Shown piece after piece: positions 10,858 to 20,395 of a stretch of 64,000 nucleotides of DNA. The stretch's first letter is position 1, and every line of letters begins with the position of its first letter. Source of the DNA: JABDIY01 sp963803845. Its GTDB lineage: Bacteria; Actinomycetota; Acidimicrobiia; Acidimicrobiales; SZUA-35. A model generated the notes under the pieces. That model did no database searches. It was not told the DNA's origin and saw only the letters and a program-made list of their open reading frames with translations. The translations under genes and the position numbers were made by a program. The DNA lies in assembly GCA_963803845.1 (NCBI GenBank), contig CAWDNZ010000005.1, positions 2,046,001 to 2,110,000 of the forward strand, given 5' to 3'.

Positions 10858-11157
10858 CACCGGTCTCCTTCGCTCGAGGAATTGTCTGTGTGCGGTGTCA
10901 TTGACCTTCTCCTTGTTGGTGGGGTGGAAACGGTTCGTTCCTTTGTCGAATATGACCATGCACGTCATGACTGTCCCGCGTCTGTCGGTGGCCTGTTGCT
11001 CAGCTGAAGATCAAGGTGTTTCGTCTAGGGTCCCGGGTGTCAGGCGAATGCAAGGCCTGTGAAAGCTCCGCTCGCTTTGATCAGTGCAGATCGGGAAACC
11101 GGTTGTCCCAACCCAAATCCGGCGACGACGTTGCCGGTCTTCGCAAAGGAGCGACGA
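10858..11157. other. Divergent intergenic region
   Basis: These 300 bp separate the minus-strand SRPBCC gene from the plus-strand anchored protein. They must hold both promoters. I see no convincing palindrome, RNA gene or extra reading frame. Confidence 0.4.
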
Positions 11158-11703
11158 GTGAGTACAAAATTTGCCACACCATCGAGGAAGAAGGATTCTG
11201 TTCCGAGCCGACCGCTGCCGCGTGCAGACTCTGGCTCTGCACCTCCCAACCCGGCGCGTCCAATGTGGGTTTGGTTGGTCGGCGCAGCCATAGCCGTCAT
11301 CGCAGCAATAGGGGTGATCTTCGCCGTCTGGGCAAATGATGACAGCACAGGATCGGCCGACCCGCTGGTGCTGTCGGCTGGCGACGGCGGCATCACCGGA
11401 TCGTGTTTGCCGTTCAGTCTGGAAACGCTGGCTGGTATGCCACAGGCCTTTGCCGGCACGGTGACGGCCATAACCGACAACACGATCACACTTGCGGTGG
11501 ACCGCTGGTACACCGGCGGCGATGCAAACACTGTGGAGCTCACAACCATTGCGGATGCCCAGGCGCTCCTGGGCGGGCCGTCCTATGAGGTTGGATCGCA
11601 ATACCTGATCACCGCTTCGGACGGAGCGGTCAACTACTGCGGCTACTCCGACGCAGCCACGCCCGAACTTCGAGAATCGTTCGCCGCGGCCTTCGGAGGC
11701 TGA
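11158..11703 (+). CDS. Membrane-anchored extracytoplasmic protein of unknown function
   Basis: A 181-aa protein with a basic, Pro/Ser-rich N-terminal tail, one transmembrane helix (about 38-60, WVWLVGAAIAVIAAIGVIF) and an outer domain of about 115 residues. The outer domain contains two cysteines (GSCLPFSLE and NYCGYSD) that could form a disulfide. The GTG at 11158 is chosen because AAAGGAG lies 6-7 nt upstream. The outer domain has a small beta-barrel look (TVTAITDNTITLAVDRWY), but I do not recognise the family. Confidence 0.6.
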   Translation: MSTKFATPSRKKDSVPSRPLPRADSGSAPPNPARPMWVWLVGAAIAVIAAIGVIFAVWANDDSTGSADPLVLSAGDGGITGSCLPFSLETLAGMPQAFAGTVTAITDNTITLAVDRWYTGGDANTVELTTIADAQALLGGPSYEVGSQYLITASDGAVNYCGYSDAATPELRESFAAAFGG

Positions 11704-11729
11704 GTACTACGAGGGCCAGCCCAGCTGAC

Positions 11730-11751
11730 GCCTGCCCAGCCTGCGGCGGGC
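11730..11751. terminator. Bidirectional hairpin between convergent genes
   Basis: GCCTGCC (11730-11736) pairs with GGCGGGC (11745-11751) with one G-T wobble and an 8-nt loop. It sits between the stop at 11703 (plus) and the stop at 11756 (minus). Confidence 0.5.
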
Positions 11752-11755
11752 ATCA

Positions 11756-14749
11756 TCAAGTCTCCAAATAGAGTCGGCGACCCGAAAGAAGGTCGCCGAC
11801 CAGTTGCTCGAACGATCGGCCCGGACCCTCGGTCGGGTTGTCGCCGCTTGGCTCACTCATTTCCACTCCGAGTGAGCGCAAGCTCGTGGCCTCCTCGGCC
11901 CGCCGGGCCAGCCGCCGAAGGGCACGCTCGGCGTCGGTGGCTCGCAAGAGCTCAGCGGCCTCTTCGACTCGACCTTCGTGAAGCGCCACGATCGCAATGC
12001 CCTCAAGGGCTTCACACAGGGCGGCGGCGTGGCCGATTTCCGAAGCCAACCCCAGTGCCCTCATGTGCTGTTGGCGGGCACGCTCCGTTTCACCGTTCGC
12101 CACCAGCGACACACCGAGCAAGTGCAAGGCCCCGAGGATCCCTTCCACATATCCGATCGATTCCGCCTCAGAAAGGGCTTCGGTTGCACCGCGCACAGCT
12201 TCCTCCGGGAAGCCGCTTCTGAGACGCAGCCGGGCAACCTGTTCGAGCGCGATGCTGATGAGGTGTCGATCGGTTGTGGCCCGGGCGGCTTCAAGACCCT
12301 GTTCGGCGAGTTCGGTTACGTGAGCACTGCCGCGATCGCTAGCGGTCCGGGTCTGTAGGACCCGACACACGGCGAGACCCCATCGCGCCTCGGTGCGCTC
12401 GAACAACTCGATAGCTTCGTCACGGGTGGCCTCGGACGCATCGAGGTCGCCTACCGCCCATTGCACAACGGCGAGAGCGTTCAAGCCGCAGGCCGTCTGC
12501 ACCGCATCACCGGCCTGTCGCCCACACGCCACGCTGTCTTTTGCCAGCGCTTCGGCCCGACTCATCTGTCCAAGCGAACTGGCCAGAAGCGCCAGGCTCC
12601 ACAGCAATTTGGATCGCTGACGCGCCGGCAAGTCAGTGAAGGCCAAGACGCGTTCCAACTCCCGGTCGGCATCGGCGAGCATTCCGTCGAGGACCCACGG
12701 CCATCCAAGAGCGCCAGCATGGCGAGCGGCGCCAACCCCATCGCCGGTGCTGACGAGCCATTCGAGAGCGACCCTGTGATTGGCTAGATCGTCTCGCAAC
12801 CGTTGAAGCCAGATCCGTTGTTCTGAGCCCTGCACGCCCTCCTCTGCTCGCTCGGCGAGTTTCAGGTAGCAGTTGGCATGGCGAGCATGAGTGGCGTCGG
12901 CGTCGAGTAGGCCAAGCATCTCCAATGCGTACGCCGCCAATGTGTCGAGGAGGCGATAGCGGTCGTTTTCGACCACGGTGACCATGGACTGCCGCACGAG
13001 CGATGTCAACAGATTGAGCGCAACCGTCTCGTCGACGTCGGCGACACAGCTGGCAGCTTCCAGGTCAAAGCTCCCGGAGAACACGCCCAAACGGGCAAAG
13101 AAGTATCGCTGCTCCTCATCGAGCATGTCGATGCTCCATTCGATGGCCCCGCGTAGAGTCCGCTGCCGCGGCGGCACATCGCGCACTCCGTCGACGAGCA
13201 GATCGAACCGGTGGAGCAGGCGTTGCCGAATCGCGCTCGGTGAGAGGACGTCGACCCTGGCTGCGGCTAGCTCGATCGCCAATGGCAACCCGTCCAGCGC
13301 CATGCAGACCGCGGCAATGTCGGCCGCATTTTCCTTTGTCAACTCGAAGTCTGACCGCACCGCTGAGGCCCGCTCGACAAACAACTCCACCGATCCGAAC
13401 TGTGAGAGGTCGTCGACGGAAACCATGCGTGCCGGAGCGAGAGCGAGCGGCGGAACCGGCCACGCGATCTCGCCGGTCACATTCAATGCTCGCCGGCTGG
13501 TCGCCAGCACTCGTACCTCGGCGGCCTCTCGAAGGAGCGAGCCAACGAAACCAGCCACGGCTCCAACCACATGCTCACAGGTGTCGAGAACGACCAAGCC
13601 TCGGAGTTCGGACATGGAAAGGGCAAGCGCCACTGCATCATCGTTTGGAGCGGTCGGAACGTTGAGTGCCGTGGCCACCGCGGCCAGCACCTGATCGGGT
13701 TCGGTCACGTCGCCGAGATCAACGAACCATATGTTGTCCTCGGATTGGCGTCGCGAGGTCTCGATGGCGAGCCGCGTCTTGCCGGTGCCAGCCGGACCTG
13801 TGAGAGTCACCATGCGGCTTCGCTTCAGCAAAGTAGCGACTCGCTCCATCTCTACGGCACGACCGATCAGTGGGGAAACGGCTGCTGGAAGCGCGGCGTT
13901 GCGCCGAGGGGTCCTCGATGAAATGCCGACGTCGACAAGCGGGACCTCCGATGCCAGGTGGGGCTCAGCTACTTTCGCGGCCTCGAGGTAGTCGTCCAGG
14001 GCAGGATCCTGTTCCAGAATCCGGCGCTCCAAATCGCGGAGTTCCACGCCCGGCTCGATTCCCAGTTCATCCACGAGGATTCGGCGAGCGTTCGCGAATA
14101 CCCGGAGTGCTTCCGCCTGGCGACCCGACCGGTAGAGCGCCACCATCAACTGGTGATGAAACCGTTCGCGAAACGGGTTTTCACTGACCAAGACCGACAG
14201 ATCCGCAGCCAACTCTCGATGGCGCCCAAGAAGCAAGAGAAGGTCCCCACGGACTTCGAGTGCCGCCAGACGCATTTCTTCGAGTCGGGTCGATTCACCG
14301 ATAGCGAACTCCTCGCCGGCGACATCGGCCAAGGCCGGCCCTCGCCACAGCGCAAGTGCTTCGTCCAGTGTGGCGAGACCAGCCTGGACAGCGTTGGAGT
14401 CGGCATGACGGATCTGCGACACAGCGTGGACTGCCTGCTCGAAGCGTTGCGCATCGATTGCGTCGTTACCGATGTCTAGTGAATAACCACCAGCACGGGT
14501 GACGATCAAGTGTCTGGACGGGTCGACAGCAAGGCGTTTGCGGAGATACGAGATCTGCGTTTGCAGGGCGTTCGCAGGGTTGAGTGGCTGGTCGTCGCCC
14601 CACAGGATTTCCGCCAGCGAACCCGAGGTGACCGTCTCACCCCGATGCAGAATCAGGTAGGTGAGAATGGTTCGGGGCAGACCTCGACGTATCTCGACCG
14701 GCGTGTCGCGCCACCGCACTTCCAGCGGTCCAAGCACACCGAAGTCCAC
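11756..14749 (-). CDS. AfsR/SARP-family transcriptional regulator with NTPase and TPR domains
   Basis: A 997-aa regulator. The N-terminal 95 residues are an OmpR-type winged helix (FGVLGPLEV, GLPRTILTYLILHRGETV, NALQTQISYLRKRL). Residues about 95-245 are the bacterial transcriptional activation domain (GRHRELAADLSVLV, FRERFHHQLMVALYRSGRQ). Next comes an NB-ARC/STAND NTPase with Walker A GPAGTGKTRLA near residue 315 and ALDGLPLAIELAAARV, then C-terminal TPR-like helices from about 600. Such proteins activate secondary-metabolite or developmental genes. No biosynthetic cluster is in the window, so the target is unknown. The start is a GTG with only a weak ribosome site. Confidence 0.9.
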   Translation of the reverse strand: MDFGVLGPLEVRWRDTPVEIRRGLPRTILTYLILHRGETVTSGSLAEILWGDDQPLNPANALQTQISYLRKRLAVDPSRHLIVTRAGGYSLDIGNDAIDAQRFEQAVHAVSQIRHADSNAVQAGLATLDEALALWRGPALADVAGEEFAIGESTRLEEMRLAALEVRGDLLLLLGRHRELAADLSVLVSENPFRERFHHQLMVALYRSGRQAEALRVFANARRILVDELGIEPGVELRDLERRILEQDPALDDYLEAAKVAEPHLASEVPLVDVGISSRTPRRNAALPAAVSPLIGRAVEMERVATLLKRSRMVTLTGPAGTGKTRLAIETSRRQSEDNIWFVDLGDVTEPDQVLAAVATALNVPTAPNDDAVALALSMSELRGLVVLDTCEHVVGAVAGFVGSLLREAAEVRVLATSRRALNVTGEIAWPVPPLALAPARMVSVDDLSQFGSVELFVERASAVRSDFELTKENAADIAAVCMALDGLPLAIELAAARVDVLSPSAIRQRLLHRFDLLVDGVRDVPPRQRTLRGAIEWSIDMLDEEQRYFFARLGVFSGSFDLEAASCVADVDETVALNLLTSLVRQSMVTVVENDRYRLLDTLAAYALEMLGLLDADATHARHANCYLKLAERAEEGVQGSEQRIWLQRLRDDLANHRVALEWLVSTGDGVGAARHAGALGWPWVLDGMLADADRELERVLAFTDLPARQRSKLLWSLALLASSLGQMSRAEALAKDSVACGRQAGDAVQTACGLNALAVVQWAVGDLDASEATRDEAIELFERTEARWGLAVCRVLQTRTASDRGSAHVTELAEQGLEAARATTDRHLISIALEQVARLRLRSGFPEEAVRGATEALSEAESIGYVEGILGALHLLGVSLVANGETERARQQHMRALGLASEIGHAAALCEALEGIAIVALHEGRVEEAAELLRATDAERALRRLARRAEEATSLRSLGVEMSEPSGDNPTEGPGRSFEQLVGDLLSGRRLYLET

Positions 14750-14853
14750 AACGTCAGAGTACCTGTGGACCTGTCATGAAACTGTTGCGCCGCTCGCCCG
14801 AGTGCCAGCACGATCACAGCAGCCTGTGGTGTGATAAGCGAAGTCCAAAGAGT

Positions 14854-15210
14854 ATGGAAGGCAAAAGGCCAGTGAGCTCATCTATCACGCGTGAAGAGCT
14901 ATATCGGAGTGTCACCAGCAACGATCCGATCGTGCTAGTGGAAGCACTTGGACCCGGCTACTTCGCCGACGCGCACATCCCTGGTGCGGTGAACATACCG
15001 CCAGACCTTGTGGATGTCCTCGCCCCGCGCCTCATCGGCGAGTTCGATGCATCGGTGGTGGTGTACTGCAGCGGAACATGTCAAAACTCCGAGATCGTGG
15101 CAAACCGATTGGAACAACTCGGCTACACGGACGTTCGCGTCTACGCCGGTGGTAAAGAAGACTGGGTCGAAGCCGGGTTGCCAATCGACCGAACAGCCGA
15201 GTCCGACTGA
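14854..15210 (+). CDS. Rhodanese-like sulfurtransferase
   Basis: A single-domain rhodanese of 118 aa. ITREELYRSV, the fold hallmark GYFADAHIPGAVNIP, the active-site loop YCSGTCQNS with the catalytic Cys, and VYAGGKEDWVEAGLPI are all present. It would carry persulfide sulfur between thiols, or act in detoxification. The ATG at 14854 is used; a GTG at 14872 is possible. The gene starts about 100 bp from the divergent SARP gene and is followed by the copper-type ATPase, but a 160-bp gap makes cotranscription uncertain. Confidence 0.8.
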   Translation: MEGKRPVSSSITREELYRSVTSNDPIVLVEALGPGYFADAHIPGAVNIPPDLVDVLAPRLIGEFDASVVVYCSGTCQNSEIVANRLEQLGYTDVRVYAGGKEDWVEAGLPIDRTAESD

Positions 15211-15372
15211 CGCCGGAGCCCGGCAGAGCTGCGTGCCGTAGGTCGACGCGCTCTTCGCCAGCACGTGGCCTCGACGGCACGACCATCGTCGCACACGTCG
15301 CAGTGGTGCGACAGACCCATGACAGGGGTTTCCCTATCGTCCAAACATCAGCTCTCAACAAAGGCAAGGACG

Positions 15373-17532
15373 ATGAATATCCGCACTGATCACGAACGCA
15401 TCAAGATTGGCATCGGCTCCGATATGCAAACCCAGGTCATGGAAAAGCACACGAGCGGTGTGGGTCGCGACCCGCAGGAGCCATCTGATGGTTTGGCCGG
15501 TCCCGCCGGGCCGACCCATCACGGGTTGACCGAACGCGGAAGTCACAACTTGGCCGACCATGACGGGCACGACAAACACGCTGGGCACGATCCGGAAGCG
15601 TTCCGACAGCGTTTCTGGCTAAGCCTGCTGCTCACGATCCCCCTGGTGATCAGCAGCGAAATGGTGATGGACTGGTTCGGCTACCAGTTGTCCTTCACCG
15701 GGATGGCGTGGCTCGGTCCAGTTCTTGGATCGGCCGTGTTCTTCTGGGGTGGCTGGCCCTTCCTCGCCGGAGGAGTGGCCGAAGTCCGTTCTCGTGCGCC
15801 CGGAATGATGTTGCTCATCTCTATGGCGGTCATCGTTGCCTACACCGCCTCCATGGCGACCAGTCTCAATTGGCTCGACCTCGAATTCTGGTGGGAGCTC
15901 TCGGCTCTGGTCACGATCATGCTCCTGGGGCACTGGCAAGAAATGAAGGCCATAGGCCGAGCATCAGGAGCGCTGGCGGCGTTGGCAGATCTACTGCCCG
16001 ACACTGCCGAGGTGATCGACGGAGACGAGACAAGGCAGGTTCCCGTCTCCGAATTGCGAGTGGGATCGATCGTGCTCGTTCGGGCCGGAAGCCGCGTACC
16101 GGCCGACGGGACGATTATCAACGGAGACGCCGAACTGGATGAATCGATGATCACAGGAGAGTCCAAGCCGGTTGCCAAGAGTCGCGGTGACTCCGTTACG
16201 GCCGGCACCGTCTCGACCGACTCGTCGATTCGGGTACAGGTCGATGCAGTCGGCGACGAGACGGCGCTCGCCGGGATCCAACGAATGGTGGCCGAGGCCC
16301 AGACCGCTCGAAGTCGGGCCCAGGTCCTGGCCGACCGATTCGCCGCACTGCTGTTCTACGCTGCGTCTGCTGCTGGGGTGATCACGTTCTTCGCTTGGTG
16401 GGCCTTCGGCACTTTGGATGAAGCGATCGTGCGCACGGTGACGGTGCTGGTTATCGCCTGCCCCCACGCTCTCGGCCTTGCGATTCCCCTCGTGATTTCG
16501 CTGTCAACTGCGATCGCGGCGCAATCAGGAATCTTGGTGAAAGACCGACTCGCATTGGAGCGGATGCGATCGATCGACGCCGTGCTCTTCGACAAGACCG
16601 GCACGTTGACCAAAGGCGCCCACGTGGTAACCGGTGTGGCTGCCGCTACCGGCGTGACGGACGCAGAGGTTCTTCGGCTTGCGGCAGGAGTAGAATCCGA
16701 CAGTGAACATCCGCTAGCGAAGGCGATAGTGCGGGCCGGACGAGAGAAGGGTGACATCGCCGCGGCTGTCGGCTTTCGCGCCCTAACGGGTCGCGGCGTC
16801 GCAGCCGAGATCAACGGACAGGCGTTCAGCGTTGGTGGTCCAGCCATGCTGCGTGAACGGCAAGCCCAGACTCCATTGGAGCTGCTCGACTCGGTGGATA
16901 CCTGGTCTTCCCGCGGGGCGGCTGTCCTCTATCTGCTTCAGGGCAACAGCGTGATTGGTGTGTTCGCCCTCGAGGACGAAATTCGTCCGGAAGCACGCGA
17001 AGCCGTAGCAACGCTGACCCGAATGGGTGTGGAGGTGATCATGATCACCGGCGACGCTACCTCCGTAGCGAAAGGTGTGGCGGAGGATTTGAATATCTCT
17101 CACGTCTATGCAGAAGTGCTCCCCGAAGACAAGGATCAAGTTGTCTCGGACCTGCAAGCCAAAGGCGCCTCCGTTGCGATGGTGGGTGACGGTGTCAACG
17201 ATGCACCGGCCCTGGCTCGAGCAGACGTGGGAATCGCGATCGGGGCCGGGACCGACGTCGCTATCGAATCCGCAGGTGTGGTGCTCGCATCGAGTGATCC
17301 TCGAAACGTGGCTTCGGTGATCAACCTGTCGCGCCGGAGCTATCGCAAGATGGTCCAGAACCTCGCGTGGGCAGCAGGCTACAACGTCGTCGCCATCCCG
17401 CTCGCTGCGGGTGCATTCGCTTGGGCCAGCATCACATTGTCTCCGGCCGTTGGAGCGATCCTGATGAGCGCATCCACGATCGTGGTCGCCTTGAATGCAC
17501 AACTGCTGCGCCGGCTGCGGCTCGGTTCGTGA
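15373..17532 (+). CDS. copB: CopB-type heavy-metal P-type ATPase (P1B-3)
   Basis: A 719-aa metal-exporting ATPase in the inner membrane. The N-terminus is His-rich (HHGLTERGSHN, HDGHDKHAGHD) in place of a heavy-metal-associated domain. The translocation motif is CPH (VIACPHALGLAIPLV), which marks the P1B-3 group, usually Cu(II)/Cu(I) or Ag. The phosphorylation site DKTGTLTKG, MITGESKPV, and the hinge MVGDGVNDAPALARADVGIA are intact. The start at 15373 has AAAGG and AAGGA upstream. The stop overlaps the next start as TGATG, so the lipoprotein gene is coupled to it. No metal sensor gene is adjacent. Confidence 0.88.
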   Translation: MNIRTDHERIKIGIGSDMQTQVMEKHTSGVGRDPQEPSDGLAGPAGPTHHGLTERGSHNLADHDGHDKHAGHDPEAFRQRFWLSLLLTIPLVISSEMVMDWFGYQLSFTGMAWLGPVLGSAVFFWGGWPFLAGGVAEVRSRAPGMMLLISMAVIVAYTASMATSLNWLDLEFWWELSALVTIMLLGHWQEMKAIGRASGALAALADLLPDTAEVIDGDETRQVPVSELRVGSIVLVRAGSRVPADGTIINGDAELDESMITGESKPVAKSRGDSVTAGTVSTDSSIRVQVDAVGDETALAGIQRMVAEAQTARSRAQVLADRFAALLFYAASAAGVITFFAWWAFGTLDEAIVRTVTVLVIACPHALGLAIPLVISLSTAIAAQSGILVKDRLALERMRSIDAVLFDKTGTLTKGAHVVTGVAAATGVTDAEVLRLAAGVESDSEHPLAKAIVRAGREKGDIAAAVGFRALTGRGVAAEINGQAFSVGGPAMLRERQAQTPLELLDSVDTWSSRGAAVLYLLQGNSVIGVFALEDEIRPEAREAVATLTRMGVEVIMITGDATSVAKGVAEDLNISHVYAEVLPEDKDQVVSDLQAKGASVAMVGDGVNDAPALARADVGIAIGAGTDVAIESAGVVLASSDPRNVASVINLSRRSYRKMVQNLAWAAGYNVVAIPLAAGAFAWASITLSPAVGAILMSASTIVVALNAQLLRRLRLGS

Positions 17533-18305
17533 TGACTGGCGTACGAACAGCATCCGTCCGGCGGGCTTCTCAGCTGGCTTCCGTTGTGTTCGCCGGGCTC
17601 ATGGCCCTCGTGCTGGCAGCGGGAGCCTGTGGAACGGAACCCGAAACCGGCACTCCATCTTCCTCGACGACGCCGGTGATCTCCCAACCGGGACCGTCCA
17701 GCTCGGCGCCACTTGCACCCATCTCCGATCCAGATCCAGCGGTTCTGGGAGCTGTTCGATGGGGTGACCAGACGAAGGTAATGGATCTGGGCGATGGCTG
17801 GGAGATTGGTGCTTGTGAAGGTGATGCGCCGCTGCTGTGTGTGAGCAACGGTGGCCGGACCGCAGGAGTTATCGAGGGCTCGCGTCTACCGGTGGCTTCT
17901 CTCACCGAATTCGACTCGGAAGCTTCTGATGCTAAGAACCTTCGCTCGTTGGCCGCAGATTTCGTCGCATCGGTACGTTCGGATCGTGCCCTTGGATGCC
18001 CGGAAGGATATGCAGTGCAAGCACTCAAGCCGTCGAGTCTTGCGGTCGCGGGTACCGACGCGCTGCGCTACGGCTTCGCCGGCAGCAATCGTGACGGCTC
18101 GCCGTCAGAACTGAACCTGCAGTACGCGACGATCGTCGGCGACGACCTCGTTCTCGTCACGGCTATCGCCTACGACGATGGCGGGTGCCCCGGCCGTGGC
18201 GACCTTATTGAGTTTGACTCCAAGACCCTCGCCGCGCTCCAGCCCCGACTCGAATCGGCCCTGGAACATATCCCACTACCTCCGTCGACGGCCTCACCTC
18301 GGTAG
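17532..18305 (+). CDS. Putative lipoprotein coupled to the copper ATPase
   Basis: A 257-aa exported protein. A basic start and hydrophobic stretch (SVVFAGLMALVLAAGAC) end in a lipobox-like LAAGAC, so lipid anchoring at that Cys is likely. A Ser/Thr/Pro linker follows, then a domain of about 190 residues with four or five cysteines (WEIGACEGD, LLCVSNGG, RALGCPEGY, DGGCPGRG). The ATG shares one base with the ATPase stop. The cysteines might form disulfides or help in metal handling, but no known metal-binding motif is clear. Confidence 0.65.
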   Translation: MTGVRTASVRRASQLASVVFAGLMALVLAAGACGTEPETGTPSSSTTPVISQPGPSSSAPLAPISDPDPAVLGAVRWGDQTKVMDLGDGWEIGACEGDAPLLCVSNGGRTAGVIEGSRLPVASLTEFDSEASDAKNLRSLAADFVASVRSDRALGCPEGYAVQALKPSSLAVAGTDALRYGFAGSNRDGSPSELNLQYATIVGDDLVLVTAIAYDDGGCPGRGDLIEFDSKTLAALQPRLESALEHIPLPPSTASPR

Positions 18306-18393
18306 CGAGAACCCCAGAGGTTCAGGCTCGCAACAATCGATTGCGCCAACCACACGGCGCAACCTAGGTTGTTGCCAGGGGACAACGAACCAA

Positions 18394-18921
18394 ATGGGGG
18401 TCAATATGGGGGTCTTACAGGAACTCGACTACGAGGTGACGTCGGCCAACGCCGTTCAAGAGTTCACGCAACGAATCGTATCCAGCCGCGCCGGCTCATG
18501 GGGGCTCCAGCGCACCCTCTATCCGCTCGACAAGGCGCTGTATCGCGTCAGCAAGGGTCGGGCAACCGTTCCTGGCCTATTGGCTGGGCTGCCAGTGATC
18601 ATGCTCACGACTATCGGTGTGAGGAGCGGCCAGCAACGCACGATGCCGCTGCTCGGGATTCCGCTCGGTGAGGACATGGCGGTGATCGGCTCGAACTACG
18701 GCCAAAAGGCCACGCCCGGATGGGTTTACAACCTACGCGCGAACCCTCGCGCCACCGTGGGCTACCAGTCCAAAGAGGTGGCGGTTCGCGCCCGACTCGC
18801 CACCGATGACGAGACGGAACAAGCCTTCAAGGCAGCGTCAGCGTTCTATGGTGGGTACGAGAAGTACCGGGCCCGAGCCGACCATCGCGCGATCCAGGTC
18901 TTCGTACTCGAAATGCCATGA
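18394..18921 (+). CDS. Deazaflavin (F420)-dependent nitroreductase-family protein
   Basis: A 175-aa protein of the Ddn/F420H2-dependent reductase family, a split beta-barrel. Family landmarks are LTTIGVRSGQQRTMPL, GIPLGEDMAVIGSNYGQ, PGWVYNLRANPRATV and a C-terminal YRARADHRAIQVFVLE. Known members use reduced F420 to reduce quinones, nitro compounds or other small molecules; the substrate here is unknown. Two starts are close, ATG 18394 and ATG 18406. A run of G between them could serve the second. It converges on the minus-strand regulator at 18967. Confidence 0.8.
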   Translation: MGVNMGVLQELDYEVTSANAVQEFTQRIVSSRAGSWGLQRTLYPLDKALYRVSKGRATVPGLLAGLPVIMLTTIGVRSGQQRTMPLLGIPLGEDMAVIGSNYGQKATPGWVYNLRANPRATVGYQSKEVAVRARLATDDETEQAFKAASAFYGGYEKYRARADHRAIQVFVLEMP

Positions 18922-18928
18922 CCTAACC

Positions 18929-18946
18929 CCGCCGCTTGGCCGGCGG
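18929..18946. terminator. Bidirectional hairpin between convergent genes
   Basis: CCGCCG (18929-18934) pairs with CGGCGG (18941-18946) around a 6-nt loop, between stops at 18921 (plus) and 18967 (minus). Confidence 0.5.
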
Positions 18947-18966
18947 TGTTCATGCCGGTTATCGTG

Positions 18967-19482
18967 TCAGGTTTGGTAGAGGGACGAGGCGAGTCGAAGT
19001 CGTTCGGCAACCTGCCCTCGCAGCACGAGAGGCTCAAGTACTTCCACGTGGGGGGAAATTGAGAGCAGCTCGGTCGCAGCAGCATCGAGCGTAACGATTC
19101 GGAATGTTGCCGTTACCCAACCATCGGCGTCGGCTGGTTCTCGGCGGCTGATTCGCAACGGTTGCACGACGCGCAAGACGGCCGCGAGTTGGCGACCTTC
19201 GTGCGAGATACGGATCTTGGCTCGCCGGGCTGAGCCTCTGCGCCCGGTCTGCGGTGTCCACTCCGTGGGATCTGGCAGGCTGCGGTGAAACCCGTCGAGG
19301 AGTTCAAACCCACCACCGGGTCCCCGCACCGCGTACACGGGCACCCCGGCGCCAGAGAGTTCTTCGATGTCTCGCAGAATTGTGCGCTGGCTGACCTCAA
19401 GCTCTTGGGCTAGGCGAGCTGCGGTCACCCGACCGCCGCGTTGGAGGAGCAGCATCAACGACACTAACCGCCCAGCACGCAT
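18967..19482 (-). CDS. YafY/DeoR-like transcriptional regulator, short form
   Basis: A 171-aa protein. The N-terminal helix-turn-helix (MRAGRLVSLMLLLQRGGRVT, ARLAQELEVSQRTILRDIEEL) and the wing YAVRGPGGGFELLDGF are typical of YafY/HTH_11 regulators. The usual WYL sensor domain is replaced by a shorter C-terminal part that only resembles its end (WVTATFRIVTLDAAATELLS, EVLEPLVLRGQVAERL). It is divergent from the gene at 19585 and is a likely regulator of it. Confidence 0.75.
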   Translation of the reverse strand: MRAGRLVSLMLLLQRGGRVTAARLAQELEVSQRTILRDIEELSGAGVPVYAVRGPGGGFELLDGFHRSLPDPTEWTPQTGRRGSARRAKIRISHEGRQLAAVLRVVQPLRISRREPADADGWVTATFRIVTLDAAATELLSISPHVEVLEPLVLRGQVAERLRLASSLYQT

Positions 19483-19584
19483 TAGTCATTCTGACATCTT
19501 TCGGCTATTCATGACAAGAGATGTCACTCATCGATGTCTAGGTTGATCTCCAAGACAACGACACCGACACCAAGGAGCATGACG

Positions 19585-19998
19585 ATGGCCGAACTTGAAG
19601 GAACCGGAACACCGGACGATCCCTGGGTCCTGCGCACCCCGCCAGGCAAGTCAGAATTTGAGGCCTACCGCGACGCCGGCGCCACACCGCCGTCGTTGGT
19701 AATTCAGGTTGGTGCCACCGAGCTTCGCTATCAACTGTCGTGCATCGACGACCTGCACGCAATGCTCACCGAGCACGGCGATTGGATGCCATTGGGCAAC
19801 AAGGACGAACAGAAGGAAGCTGCGGAGGGCACCGTGGAGGCCTGGGGCCGCTCGGCCGACAACCCGGTTGGCGGCTGGTATGGGTTGAAGAAAGGACTCC
19901 GCGGACGCTTCGGCAACTACGTGCCACCGGTGCTGGAAGCGCTCGGATTGGCCGAGGTGGAACACAACGCCCGCAACAACCGCATGCGGGCGATCTAG
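19585..19998 (+). CDS. Conserved hypothetical protein (DUF6855-like)
   Basis: A 137-aa soluble protein beginning MAELEGTGTPDDPWVLRTPP. The opening GTPDDPW-LRTPPG-SEFEAYRD and the C-terminal GRFGNYVPPVLEALGLAEVEHNARNNRMRAI recall a small actinobacterial family often beside YafY regulators; the family name is from memory and not certain. The ATG at 19585 is chosen because AAGGAG at 19572-19577 has 7-nt spacing to it and only 1 nt to the ATG at 19579. It lies divergently from the regulator. Confidence 0.6.
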   Translation: MAELEGTGTPDDPWVLRTPPGKSEFEAYRDAGATPPSLVIQVGATELRYQLSCIDDLHAMLTEHGDWMPLGNKDEQKEAAEGTVEAWGRSADNPVGGWYGLKKGLRGRFGNYVPPVLEALGLAEVEHNARNNRMRAI

Positions 19999-20092
19999 AA
20001 CACCTGACCGAAGCGTTCAGGAACTTCGCCACCAAACGGGGACCGCAACCGAGGCCTAGTGTCAGAAGTGACCACCTCAAGGGAGTAACCAG

Positions 20093-20395
20093 ATGAACAC
20101 CATCATCGTTCGCTACAAATGCAAGCCCGATCGAGCCAACGAGAACCAGCAATTCGTGGAGGACGTGTTTGCGGAACTCGCCGCGTCCGATCCAAGCGGC
20201 CTTCGCTACGCCACGTTTCGCCTTGCCGACAACACCTTCGTCCACATCGCCGAAACAGGAGACGACAATCCGCTGGCCCAAACCGAAGCTTTCACCCGTT
20301 TTCAACAAGGCCTCAGCGAGCGATGCGAGGAGGGCCCGAACCCTCAACCGGCAAACCTGGTGGGCGCCTATGGGTTCGACTTCGCCTCAACCTGA
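20093..20395 (+). CDS. Small ferredoxin-like-fold protein (antibiotic biosynthesis monooxygenase-like)
   Basis: A 100-aa protein with the pattern of dimeric alpha-beta barrel monooxygenase-like proteins: IIVRYKCKPDRANENQQFVED, a central GLRYATFRLADNTFVHI, and EAFTRFQQGL. The function is unknown; relatives include quinol monooxygenases and stress proteins. AAGGGAG lies 7-8 nt before the ATG. It follows the DUF6855-like gene by 94 bp and may be cotranscribed with it. Confidence 0.65.
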   Translation: MNTIIVRYKCKPDRANENQQFVEDVFAELAASDPSGLRYATFRLADNTFVHIAETGDDNPLAQTEAFTRFQQGLSERCEEGPNPQPANLVGAYGFDFAST

